Below are positions 1 through 6,581 of a stretch of DNA of 8,207 nucleotides, piece by piece. The DNA comes from Fimenecus sp051881335 (lineage in GTDB: Bacteria > Bacillota > Clostridia > Oscillospirales > Acutalibacteraceae). The stretch covers positions 1 to 8,207 of the forward strand of contig JBJEPR010000010.1 in assembly GCA_051881335.1 (NCBI GenBank), written 5' to 3'. The translations under genes were made by a program, and so were the position numbers. The first letter of the stretch is position 1, and every line of letters begins with the position of its first letter. Below the pieces are notes generated by a model, which was given only the letters and a program-made list of their open reading frames with translations, was not told the DNA's origin and made no database searches.

Positions 1-1
1 A

Positions 2-799
2 GCCGTGGTGGCCGCCGCCGCGCTTGAAAACGGACAAAATGAGGAGTTTGCCTACACCTGCACGGGGGCATATACCGTTGGGCAAACCACCTTTCGCTGT
101 CATTTGCACACGGGGCACGGTGCGCAAAATATGCCGCAGGCCATGTCCAATTCCTGTAACCCGTATTTTATCTCTTTGGCACTTTGTACAGGCGCCGAGG
201 AGGTTTGTACCGTCGCGCAAAATCTCGGCTTGGGCGCAAGTGTTGAATTGGCAGACGGATTTTACACCAATCCCGGTACACTGCCTGACGCGGAGGCGCT
301 TGCCGCCCCGCAGGACCTTGCCAATTTGGCGTTCGGGCAGGGGGCGCTTTTGGCGTCGCCTTTGCAAATGACGGCTGTGTATGCGGCGATTGCCAACGGC
401 GGGGTCTACCGTGCCCCGAGCTTGATGTATGCCAAGGTAGACGCGTCAAAAGAAATCTATCAGCGTGCCGCACTGCCCGCCGCACGCCGTGTGATGTCCG
501 AGAATACGGCGGAACGCGTCGGCGAGCTTTTGCACTATGCCGTGGAGAACGGCAGCGGCAAACGCGCAAGGCCGAGCACTTGTTCAGCGGCGGGCAAAAC
601 TGCCACCGCGCAAAGCGGCTGGATAAATGCTGACGGCTCCGAGGTGACGCAGTCTTGGTTTTGCGGCTATTTTCCGTATGAATCGCCGCAATATGCTGTA
701 ACGGTGCTCAAAGAAAACGGCGAGGGTGGCTCAGCCGACTGCGCGCCCGTTTTTCAGTATATTGCCGATGCCGTTACAAATTTGCAATCATCACCGTAA
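2..799 (+). CDS. Class B penicillin-binding protein, C-terminal transpeptidase part (5' end outside the window)
   Basis: This is the C-terminal 265 codons of a peptidoglycan D,D-transpeptidase, which would cross-link the wall on the outer face of the membrane. The reading frame is open to the window edge, so the start, membrane anchor and pedestal domain lie upstream. The visible chain opens with Ala-Val-Val-Ala-Ala-Ala-Ala-Leu-Glu-Asn-Gly. In this family that stretch directly follows the catalytic Ser-x-x-Lys, so the active serine probably lies only a few codons outside. The second motif is Ser-Cys-Asn at 152-160. A conserved stretch with Phe-Gly-Gln-Gly, Pro-Leu-Gln and Asn-Gly-Gly spans about 332-406. 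The third motif, normally Lys-Thr-Gly, reads Lys-Thr-Ala at 596-604 inside Gly-Lys-Thr-Ala-Thr-Ala-Gln. The visible part has eight cysteines. It could be a PbpA/PBP2-like or FtsI/SpoVD-like protein; the fragment does not decide. The stop codon abuts the fru operator and no terminator hairpin is visible after it. Confidence 0.9.
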   Translation, partial: AVVAAAALENGQNEEFAYTCTGAYTVGQTTFRCHLHTGHGAQNMPQAMSNSCNPYFISLALCTGAEEVCTVAQNLGLGASVELADGFYTNPGTLPDAEALAAPQDLANLAFGQGALLASPLQMTAVYAAIANGGVYRAPSLMYAKVDASKEIYQRAALPAARRVMSENTAERVGELLHYAVENGSGKRARPSTCSAAGKTATAQSGWINADGSEVTQSWFCGYFPYESPQYAVTVLKENGEGGSADCAPVFQYIADAVTNLQSSP

Positions 800-810
800 T
801 TGTATACAAT
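782..810 (+). promoter_or_regulatory. Predicted sigma-A promoter of the fru-pts operon
   Basis: A -35 box TTGCAA (782-787) and a -10 box TACAAT (805-810) are separated by exactly 17 bp, which is close to the vegetative consensus. Transcription would begin near 817, leaving a leader of about 30 nt before fruK. The -35 box lies within the last codons of the upstream penicillin-binding protein gene. A weaker alternative pairs TTGTAT (800-805) with TATAGC (823-828). This is a prediction from sequence only. Confidence 0.7.
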
Positions 811-823
811 ACTTGCATACAAT
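799..823 (+). promoter_or_regulatory. Candidate GntR-type operator overlapping the fru promoter
   Basis: A perfect 12-bp palindrome, ATTGTATACAAT (799-810), covers the -10 box. A near-copy, TTGCATACAAT (813-823), follows 13 bp downstream of TTGTATACAAT (800-810) and covers the predicted start site. The core T-x-G-T-x-x-A-C-x-A form is typical of operators bound by FadR/GntR-family repressors. The position suits repression by blocking RNA polymerase. No regulator gene is in the window, so the protein and its effector are unknown; fructose-1-phosphate would be a natural inducer by analogy with other fru operons. Confidence 0.55.
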
Positions 824-833
824 ATAGCGTAAT

Positions 834-843
834 AGGGAAGAGG
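834..843 (+). promoter_or_regulatory. Ribosome binding site that fixes the fruK start
   Basis: The purine run AGGGAAGAGG directly abuts an ATG at 844 but lies 6 nt before an ATG at 850. Only the second has normal spacing, and it gives the family-typical N-terminus Met-Ile-Tyr-Thr-Val-Thr. The start at 850 is therefore preferred. Confidence 0.7.
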
Positions 844-849
844 ATGCAA

Positions 850-1761
850 ATGATTTATACAGTAACTTTTAATCCGGCACTTGACTATGTGGTGCATATA
901 CAGAAACTGCTACCGGGCGAAGTGAACCGCACCGAAGCGGACGCGTTGTATTTCGGCGGTAAGGGCATCAATGTTTCGGCAGTCTTAAAGGAGATCGGTG
1001 TGGAAAGCGTCGCGCTCGGCTTTACGGCAGGCTTTACGGGCAAAGCGTTGACGGATTTGCTGGCGCAGGCAGGCATACAAACCGATTTTATCGAACTGCC
1101 CACAGGCAATACGCGTATCAATGTCAAAATCAAAGCCCAAACCGAAACGGATATTAACGCGGGTGGGCCGCCTATACCGCAAGAAGCGTTTGCCGCCCTT
1201 TTGCAAAAGTTAGAAACCTTACAGGCAGGCGATACCCTTTGTTTATCGGGCAGTATTCCGGCGTCTCTTCCCGTAAACACCTATGAAACGGTTTTGACAC
1301 AGCTTGCAGGCAAAGACATTCGCTTCGCGGTCGATGCCACAGGGGAACTGCTGTTGCGCGTCTTGCCGTTTCGACCGTTTCTTGTCAAACCCAATCATCA
1401 CGAGCTTGCCGAGCTGCTCGGTAGGACTTTGCCTACGGAAAAGGATTTGTTTGATGGCGCTTGCGAATTACAAGCGCGCGGGGCGAAAAATGTATTGGTT
1501 TCCCGCGCGGGGGCGGGCGCATTGCTCTTGACCGAAACGGGGGAACACTATGCAGTTCCTGCGGTAAACGGTACGGTGCGGAATTCCGTCGGTGCGGGGG
1601 ATTCTATGGTTGCCGGCTTCCTCGCGGGGTACTTGCAAACCGGCAATTATCGTTATGCGTTGCAATTAGGCTCTGCGGCGGGCAGTGCAACCGCATTTTC
1701 TGAGGGGCTTGCCAAACGCGATACCATCTATGAAATTATACAAAAAATGCAATCGGAATAA
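850..1761 (+). CDS. fruK: 1-phosphofructokinase
   Basis: FruK phosphorylates fructose-1-phosphate with ATP to fructose-1,6-bisphosphate in the cytoplasm, which feeds PTS-imported fructose into glycolysis. The 303-residue chain is a PfkB/ribokinase-family sugar kinase of normal length. It opens with the family N-terminus (Thr-Phe-Asn-Pro-Ala-Leu-Asp at 6-12). It carries the first signature Gly-Gly-Lys-Gly-Ile-Asn-Val at 36-42, a Thr-Arg-Ile-Asn-Val-Lys substrate strand at 88-93, Ser-Gly-Ser-Ile-Pro at 133-137, Lys-Pro-Asn-His-His-Glu at 180-185 and the anion-hole signature Gly-Ala-Gly-Asp at 248-251, with Asp251 the expected catalytic base. Tagatose-6-phosphate kinase (LacC) belongs to the same family, but the fructose permease 14 bp downstream makes FruK the clear choice. 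An ATG at 844 would add two residues and has no spacing to the ribosome binding site. Confidence 0.95.
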   Translation: MIYTVTFNPALDYVVHIQKLLPGEVNRTEADALYFGGKGINVSAVLKEIGVESVALGFTAGFTGKALTDLLAQAGIQTDFIELPTGNTRINVKIKAQTETDINAGGPPIPQEAFAALLQKLETLQAGDTLCLSGSIPASLPVNTYETVLTQLAGKDIRFAVDATGELLLRVLPFRPFLVKPNHHELAELLGRTLPTEKDLFDGACELQARGAKNVLVSRAGAGALLLTETGEHYAVPAVNGTVRNSVGAGDSMVAGFLAGYLQTGNYRYALQLGSAAGSATAFSEGLAKRDTIYEIIQKMQSE

Positions 1762-1775
1762 GAAAGGAAGATGCT

Positions 1776-3695
1776 ATGCGCATCACAGATTTACTCAAAA
1801 AAGAAGCCGTTTTGTTAAAAGCCGCGGGAACGGACAAGCAAACCGCACTGGACACCTTAATTGCGCTCCACGAGCAGGCGGGGAATCTCCGCGACGCCGC
1901 ACAGTACAAAGCGGATATTTTGGCGCGGGAGCAACTCGGAACGACCGCCATCGGCGAAGGGATTGCCGTGCCGCACGCCAAAAGCGAAGCGGTAAAACGC
2001 CCGTCGCTCTCGGCAATGACCGTCCCCGACGGTGTGGATTACGGTGCGCCTGACGGCAAGCCTGCAAAGCTTCTGTTTATGATTGCCGCCACCGAGGACG
2101 GCGATATGCATTTGGAAATCCTTTCCCGCCTTATGGTTATGTTAATGGAGCCGGAATTCGCCAAGAACCTAATGCATTCGAAAACCGCAGACGAATTTCT
2201 ACTGTTGATTGATGAAAAGGAACGTGAAAAATACCCTGACAAGCCGAAAGCGGAAGCACCGAAAAAAGCGGGCTATCGCATTTTGGCGGTGACCGCCTGT
2301 CCCACGGGTATTGCCCACACCTATATGGCGGCGGAAGCACTCGAAAAAGCAGGTGAAAAATTAGGCTATCCCTTAAAAGCGGAAACCAACGGCGCGGGCG
2401 GCGCGAAAAATGTCCTGACCCAAAAAGAAATTGATGACTGTGACGGCATTATCATCGCCGCCGACAAAAATGTGGAAACGGCGCGCTTTGACGGCAAGCC
2501 CGTGTTAAAGGCTTCCGTTTCCAACGGTATTCAAAAACCCGAAGAACTGATACAAAAAATCGTAGACGGCAAAGTGCCTGTATATCACCATGACGGCGAA
2601 GCAGACGAACCCTTTGAAGGTGACGGGAAGGAGAGTGCGGGCAGAAAGGTGTATAAACACCTGATGAACGGCGTTTCCTATATGTTGCCCTTTGTGGTGG
2701 GCGGCGGTGTGCTGATTGCGCTCGGTTTCCTGATAGATACCCTCGCGGGCAATGCGAATGTCGGCGGAAACTTCGGTCAAACCAATCCCGTTGCGGCAGT
2801 CGTCTTTTGGATAGGCAAAGCGGCATTTGCTTTTATGCTGCCGATTTTGGCGGGGTATATTGCAAAATCCATTGCCGACCGTCCCGGTCTTCTGCCCGGT
2901 ATTGTGGGCGGGTATCTCGCTACCACAGGTGCAACACTCACTTCGCCCACGGGCGACGATACGGCGATTTCGGGTTTTCTCGGCGCATTGCTTGCGGGCT
3001 TTGTTGCGGGTATTCTTGTAAACTTTCTCAAAAAAGCGTTTTCTTGGTTGCCGAAGTCGATGGACGGCATCAAACCTGTCTTTCTCTATCCGCTGTTCGG
3101 CACGCTTCTCATCGGCTTGTTTATGCTTTTGATTAACCCCGTAGTCGGCGTGGTGAACGGTGCGGTTACAAGCGGTCTTTCCGCACTCGGCAACACCAGC
3201 AAATTACTCCTTTCCATCGTCCTTGCCGCCATGATGGCGATTGATATGGGCGGACCGTTCAACAAAGCGGCATATGTATTCGGCACGGCGGCGATTGCCG
3301 ACGGCAACACTTGGATTATGGCGGCGGTGATGATCGGCGGTATGGTGCCGCCCATTGCGATAGCGCTCGCCACAACCTTTTTTAAAAATCGCTGGACAAA
3401 AGACGAATTGAAAAGCGGTCCCGTCAATTATCTTATGGGACTTTGCTTTATTACCGAGGGCGCCATTCCCTATGCCGCGTCCGACCCGTTGCGCGTCATT
3501 CCCTCCTGTATGGTCGGCTCTGCCGTCGCAGGCGCAATTACGGCGCTGTTCGGTTGTACCTGCCCCGCGCCGCACGGCGGTATTTTCACCTTTGCGGTGG
3601 TCGGCAAGCCTTTCGGGTATCTAATTGCCCTGCTGGTCGGCTCGGTTGTCGGCGCGCTGATGCTTGCGGCGTTGAAAAAGAAAAGAACGGTTTAG
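1776..3695 (+). CDS. fruA: PTS fructose transporter, fused IIA-IIB-IIC
   Basis: This is the fructose-specific permease of the phosphotransferase system: it imports fructose and releases it inside as fructose-1-phosphate. The 639-residue length matches Gram-positive FruA proteins, which have the IIA domain at the N-terminus. IIA spans about 1-145 with the phospho-histidine His67 in Val-Pro-His-Ala-Lys-Ser. A charged linker leads to IIB at about 167-270, with the phospho-cysteine Cys175 in Thr-Ala-Cys-Pro-Thr-Gly-Ile-Ala-His-Thr. A second linker (271-290) leads to IIC at about 293-634. IIC has hydrophobic segments near 301-320, 340-362, 398-418, 436-460, 476-490, 512-534, 576-596 and 603-630, and the conserved Glu-Gly-Ala-Ile-Pro loop at 561-565. 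The basic tail Lys-Lys-Lys-Arg is cytoplasmic. The ribosome binding site AGAAAGGAAG (1761-1770) sits 5 nt before the ATG, and the gene lies 14 bp after fruK. All phosphorylation residues are intact. Confidence 0.97.
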   Translation: MRITDLLKKEAVLLKAAGTDKQTALDTLIALHEQAGNLRDAAQYKADILAREQLGTTAIGEGIAVPHAKSEAVKRPSLSAMTVPDGVDYGAPDGKPAKLLFMIAATEDGDMHLEILSRLMVMLMEPEFAKNLMHSKTADEFLLLIDEKEREKYPDKPKAEAPKKAGYRILAVTACPTGIAHTYMAAEALEKAGEKLGYPLKAETNGAGGAKNVLTQKEIDDCDGIIIAADKNVETARFDGKPVLKASVSNGIQKPEELIQKIVDGKVPVYHHDGEADEPFEGDGKESAGRKVYKHLMNGVSYMLPFVVGGGVLIALGFLIDTLAGNANVGGNFGQTNPVAAVVFWIGKAAFAFMLPILAGYIAKSIADRPGLLPGIVGGYLATTGATLTSPTGDDTAISGFLGALLAGFVAGILVNFLKKAFSWLPKSMDGIKPVFLYPLFGTLLIGLFMLLINPVVGVVNGAVTSGLSALGNTSKLLLSIVLAAMMAIDMGGPFNKAAYVFGTAAIADGNTWIMAAVMIGGMVPPIAIALATTFFKNRWTKDELKSGPVNYLMGLCFITEGAIPYAASDPLRVIPSCMVGSAVAGAITALFGCTCPAPHGGIFTFAVVGKPFGYLIALLVGSVVGALMLAALKKKRTV

Positions 3696-3709
3696 AAGAA
3701 GGAGAGAAA

Positions 3710-3973
3710 ATGGTTTCAAAAAAAATACAGGTTACGAACAAAATGGGCTTTCATATGCGCCCTGCCAATGTGTTTGTCAGCGCCATGGGCAAATACAAAT
3801 CCGATGTATCTATCGTGTTCAACGGCAAAGAAATCAACGGCAAAAGCATTATGAACATTATGGCGTCCTGCATCAAATGCGGTGCGGAAATCGAAATTCG
3901 GTGCGACGGCGAGGACGAAACCGCCGCTTTACAAGAGGCGGTGCAGTTGGTTGAAAGCGGACTCGGCGAATGA
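3710..3973 (+). CDS. ptsH: Phosphocarrier protein HPr
   Basis: HPr is the small cytoplasmic carrier that moves phosphate from enzyme I to the IIA domain of FruA. The 87-residue length is standard. The phosphoryl acceptor is His15 in Gly-Phe-His-Met-Arg-Pro-Ala-Asn; the more usual form is Gly-Leu-His-Ala-Arg-Pro-Ala. Ser46 in Gly-Lys-Ser-Ile-Met is also present, which is the site that HPr kinase/phosphorylase modifies in Firmicutes, so a role in CcpA-type catabolite control is plausible though that partner is not visible here. His15 excludes a Crh-type protein. Cys54 and Cys57 form a Cys-Ile-Lys-Cys motif after the Ser46 helix, and Cys65 follows. The ribosome binding site AAGGAGAG ends 3 nt before the ATG, and the gap to fruA is 14 bp. 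Whether this is the only general HPr or a fructose-dedicated copy cannot be told from the window. Confidence 0.97.
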   Translation: MVSKKIQVTNKMGFHMRPANVFVSAMGKYKSDVSIVFNGKEINGKSIMNIMASCIKCGAEIEIRCDGEDETAALQEAVQLVESGLGE

Positions 3974-4003
3974 TGAAATGCGGCACGCAGAAAAGGTGAG
4001 GAT

Positions 4004-5713
4004 ATGATTTACAAAGGGATTGCGGGCGCCGAGGGCATCGGTATCGGCAAAGCGCTTGTGGTGCGCGAGCAAACGCTCGATTATTCCAATGTGGTATTTT
4101 CGGGAGCGGAAAACGAAACCAAACGCTTGCAAGCGGCAATCGCGGCGTTTTGCGAAAAAATAAGTGTGATGCAACAAAATCTGACCGCCTCGGTCGGCGA
4201 AAAGCAGGCGGAAATTTTAAGCGGGCAAATGATGATGATACAAGACCCGTTTATGACCTCGCAAATGCAGGATTTTATCGCGGGCGGGCAGTGCGCCGAA
4301 GCGGCGGTCGACGCGGTGTGCAATATGTATATTGAAATGTTTTCCTCTGTCGAGGACGATTTGACGAGACAGCGCGCGACGGACATCCGCGATATGCGCG
4401 CACGGCTGTTGGGGATTTTGTTGGGGCAGACGGAAGTGGATTTAAGCGACCTGCCGCCCGAAACCGTGTTGGTGGCCCACGATTTTACACCCTCTATGAC
4501 GGCGAATATGCAAAAAGAGCATATCGTCGGCATTCTCTCCGAAACCGGCTCCAAAACCTCGCATTCCGCGATTTTGGCGCGCAGTTTGGAACTCCCCGCC
4601 GTGATGAGCGTGGAAAAGATTTGCACGCTTTTAGAAAACGGCGATATCGTGATTGTAGACGGTACGCGCGGCGAGGCGGTTGTGCGTCCTGCACAGGGCA
4701 TTTTAGAGGCGTATGCCTCAAAACGCGAACAACTGAAATCGGAAAAACAAGCCTTGCGCGCCTTTGCGGGCAAAAAGACCGTGACCGCCGACGGCAAACA
4801 GTTGGCGGTATATGCCAATATCGGCAAACCCGATGATGTTTCTGCCGTACTGCAAAATGACGGCGAGGGCGTGGGGCTGTTTCGCACGGAATTTCTGTTT
4901 ATGGACAGAACCGCGCTCCCCTCGGAAGAAGAACAGTTTGCCGCTTACCGCGCCGTCTCGGAAGCGATGCAGGGGAAAGAGGTCATTATCCGCACACTTG
5001 ATGTCGGTGGGGACAAAGATATTCCGTATTTGCATATGGAAAAAGAAGAAAATCCGTTTTTAGGGCATCGCGCCGTGCGCTACTGCCTTGACAATCCCGA
5101 AATCTATCAAGTCCAACTGCGTGCGCTGTTGCGCGCGTCCGCATACGGCAATATAAAAATTATGCTGCCGCTGGTCTCCACCGTAAACGAAGTGCGCCGC
5201 GTGCGGGAACTTTTGGAAAGCGCAAAAGCGGAACTGCGTACAGAAAATATCAAGTTCAATGAAAAAATCCCCGTCGGCGTAATGATTGAAACGCCTGCCG
5301 CCGCTGTGACAGCGGATTTGCTTGCCAAAGAAGCGGACTTTTTCAGCATCGGCACAAACGATTTAACGCAGTACACCATGGCGGTTGACCGCGGCAACAG
5401 CAAGGTTTCTTCGCTTTACAGCCATTATACCCCTGCGGTATTGCGGTTGATTAAGCAGACCGCAGAAGCCGCAAACCGTGCGGGGATACCCGTCGGGATG
5501 TGCGGCGAAGCGGCGGCAGATAAGGCGTTTATTCCGTTGCTGATTGCATTTGGTCTGCACGAATTTTCCGTCACGCCTGCCGCGGTGCTCCCGACGCGCA
5601 AAACCGTATCTCTTTGGAGCAAAACCGATGCGGACGCGCTCGCCGAGCGCGTTCTAACCCTCGCCAGCGCCGAAGAAGTCGCCGCCGCACTCGAAAGTGC
5701 GGCGAGAGCGTAA
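4004..5713 (+). CDS. ptsI: PTS enzyme I (phosphoenolpyruvate-protein phosphotransferase)
   Basis: Enzyme I takes phosphate from PEP and passes it to HPr, the entry step of the PTS. The 569-residue chain has the usual order: an N-terminal HPr-binding and phospho-histidine part (about 1-230), then the C-terminal PEP-binding barrel (about 255-540). The active His187 is in Lys-Thr-Ser-His-Ser-Ala-Ile. PEP-binding residues fall exactly two positions before their E. coli equivalents: Arg294 (Gly-Leu-Phe-Arg-Thr-Glu), Arg330, Glu429, Asn452-Asp453 and Arg463. The acid catalyst Cys500 is in Gly-Met-Cys-Gly-Glu. PEP synthase and pyruvate phosphate dikinase share the fold but are much longer. The ribosome binding site AGGTGAG (3994-4000) precedes the ATG at 4004, and 30 bp separate the gene from ptsH. 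It is the last gene of the operon; a palindromic element begins 3 bp after its stop. Confidence 0.98.
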   Translation: MIYKGIAGAEGIGIGKALVVREQTLDYSNVVFSGAENETKRLQAAIAAFCEKISVMQQNLTASVGEKQAEILSGQMMMIQDPFMTSQMQDFIAGGQCAEAAVDAVCNMYIEMFSSVEDDLTRQRATDIRDMRARLLGILLGQTEVDLSDLPPETVLVAHDFTPSMTANMQKEHIVGILSETGSKTSHSAILARSLELPAVMSVEKICTLLENGDIVIVDGTRGEAVVRPAQGILEAYASKREQLKSEKQALRAFAGKKTVTADGKQLAVYANIGKPDDVSAVLQNDGEGVGLFRTEFLFMDRTALPSEEEQFAAYRAVSEAMQGKEVIIRTLDVGGDKDIPYLHMEKEENPFLGHRAVRYCLDNPEIYQVQLRALLRASAYGNIKIMLPLVSTVNEVRRVRELLESAKAELRTENIKFNEKIPVGVMIETPAAAVTADLLAKEADFFSIGTNDLTQYTMAVDRGNSKVSSLYSHYTPAVLRLIKQTAEAANRAGIPVGMCGEAAADKAFIPLLIAFGLHEFSVTPAAVLPTRKTVSLWSKTDADALAERVLTLASAEEVAAALESAARA

Positions 5714-5716
5714 TTT

Positions 5717-5858
5717 GTAGAGACGCCGCTTAATAGAATTTGTTATCCTGAGCGAAGCGAAGGATCTCGGACGCAGAAAAACATATATTCTGCAAGAGAT
5801 TCTTCGCCTACGGCTCAGAATGACAGAATTACGGGTGGGTACACAGACCCACCTCTAC
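5717..5858. repeat. Imperfect inverted-repeat element (MITE/REP-like)
   Basis: The stretch can fold into one long imperfect hairpin. Terminal GTAGAG (5717-5722) pairs with CTCTAC (5853-5858). The long arms are 5737-5768 and 5796-5830, which match in reverse complement apart from a few substitutions and small gaps. An apical stem GCAGAA (5773-5778) and TTCTGC (5788-5793) closes the loop. Each arm also folds alone, for example ATCCT (5745-5749) with AGGAT (5761-5765). The left arm contains CCTGAGCGAAGCGAAGG, a core I recall from intergenic repeats in many bacterial genomes. No protein is encoded. The arms have diverged, suggesting an old copy. It lies between two operons, so the RNA hairpin might protect or end the ptsI transcript, but there is no U-tract. 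Confidence 0.7.
5834..5853. repeat. Short hairpin inside the intergenic element
   Basis: GGTGGGT (5834-5840) and ACCCACC (5847-5853) form a 7-bp perfect stem around a 6-nt loop. It sits between the right long arm and the terminal CTCTAC, so the element looks like a composite of two palindromic modules. The bases after it are TCTACG, not a U-run, so it is not a standard intrinsic terminator. Confidence 0.7.
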
Positions 5859-5893
5859 GCATTAATTGAAATCTATAATTTCCGTAAAATTTA

Positions 5894-5922
5894 TTGTAAA
5901 TCCGATATAAATGTGCTACAAT
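5894..5922 (+). promoter_or_regulatory. Predicted sigma-A promoter of hisHF and the downstream transporter gene
   Basis: The -35 box TTGTAA (5894-5899) and -10 box TACAAT (5917-5922) are 17 bp apart. The -10 is preceded by TGC (5914-5916), giving an extended -10. Transcription would start near 5929, leaving a leader of about 26 nt before hisH. That is too short for a T-box or other leader-based control, so any histidine control would need a protein or act elsewhere. Confidence 0.75.
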
Positions 5923-5943
5923 ACCCTACATCTTTTTAATTTC

Positions 5944-5949
5944 GGGTGA
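5944..5949 (+). promoter_or_regulatory. Ribosome binding site that fixes the hisH start
   Basis: GGGTGA ends 5 nt before the ATG at 5955. An in-frame GTG at 5946 lies inside this site and has no binding site of its own. The ATG also gives the family-typical N-terminus Met-Ile-Ala-Val-Ile-Asp-Tyr-Gly-Ala-Gly-Asn. Confidence 0.75.
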
Positions 5950-5954
5950 AAACA

Positions 5955-6581
5955 ATGATAGCGGTAATTGATTACGGCGCGGGGAATCTTTTAAGCGTGC
6001 GAAAAGCGCTGGATTACATCGGCGCGGAAAATATTGTGACCGCCGACAAGGCGGAAATCGAGGCGGCAGACGCGGTGATTTTACCGGGTGTTGGCGCATT
6101 CGGTGATGCGATGACGTGCCTGCATGCTTCGGGGCTTTTGGAAACGGTCAAAACGGCGGCGTTGTCCGATACGCCGTTTTTGGGGATTTGCTTAGGGCTG
6201 CAAATGCTGTTCCAAAAAAGTGAAGAAACCGAAGGTGTTGCTGGTTTGTCGGTTTTAGAGGGCGAAATTTGCCGCTTCCCGTCGGATATGGGCTTGAAAA
6301 TTCCGCAAATCGGTTGGAATTCCATCGAAATTACGCCCGATTGCCCGCTGTTTCGCGGTGTGTCGAACGGGGCATATGTCTATTTTGTCCATTCCTATTA
6401 TTTGAATGCCAAGCATCCTGAAAATGTGGCGGCAACGGCGAATTACGGCATCAATTTCCACGCCGCGGCGTTTGATGCATCGAAAAATCTGTATGCCACG
6501 CAGTTTCATCCTGAAAAAAGCGGTGCAGTCGGCTTGCAAATTCTCAAAAACTTTGCCGCGATGCAGAAAGGGGTGCACTAA
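5955..6581 (+). CDS. hisH: Imidazole glycerol phosphate synthase, glutaminase subunit
   Basis: HisH hydrolyses glutamine and channels the ammonia to HisF, in the histidine pathway step that also releases the purine intermediate AICAR. The 208-residue chain is a class I glutamine amidotransferase of normal HisH length. The catalytic triad is complete: Cys79 in Gly-Ile-Cys-Leu-Gly-Leu-Gln, and His185 and Glu187 in Phe-His-Pro-Glu-Lys-Ser-Gly. The Pro-Gly-Val-Gly-Ala-Phe-Gly loop at 44-50 is the HisH oxyanion region, and Tyr143-Phe144-Val145-His146-Ser147 is also typical. The stop codon overlaps the hisF start by one base (TAATG), so translation is probably coupled and the subunits are made in equal amounts. 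A HisH-like amidotransferase subunit for surface sugars (WbpH/WbpI type) is the alternative, but no such neighbours are seen. Confidence 0.95.
   Translation: MIAVIDYGAGNLLSVRKALDYIGAENIVTADKAEIEAADAVILPGVGAFGDAMTCLHASGLLETVKTAALSDTPFLGICLGLQMLFQKSEETEGVAGLSVLEGEICRFPSDMGLKIPQIGWNSIEITPDCPLFRGVSNGAYVYFVHSYYLNAKHPENVAATANYGINFHAAAFDASKNLYATQFHPEKSGAVGLQILKNFAAMQKGVH

Noticed and set aside
168..569. An open frame of 133 codons on the minus strand opposite the penicillin-binding protein gene
   Set aside because: It is arginine- and proline-rich with no recognisable motif and is fully covered by the conserved plus-strand gene.
1685..2053. A plus-strand frame bridging fruK and fruA
   Set aside because: It overlaps the ends of two well-supported genes in a different frame and has a low-complexity, basic translation.
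4081..4887. A long open frame of 268 codons on the minus strand opposite ptsI
   Set aside because: It lies entirely within ptsI, whose active-site residues are all conserved in the plus frame. Long antisense frames are expected in GC-rich third-position coding DNA, and the translation shows no family motif.
5831..5846. A GGGTGGGTAC stretch that resembles part of a T-box antiterminator upstream of a histidine gene
   Set aside because: It lies upstream of the predicted hisH promoter, so it would not be in the hisH leader. It lacks the rest of the T-box consensus and is explained by a simple hairpin with ACCCACC.
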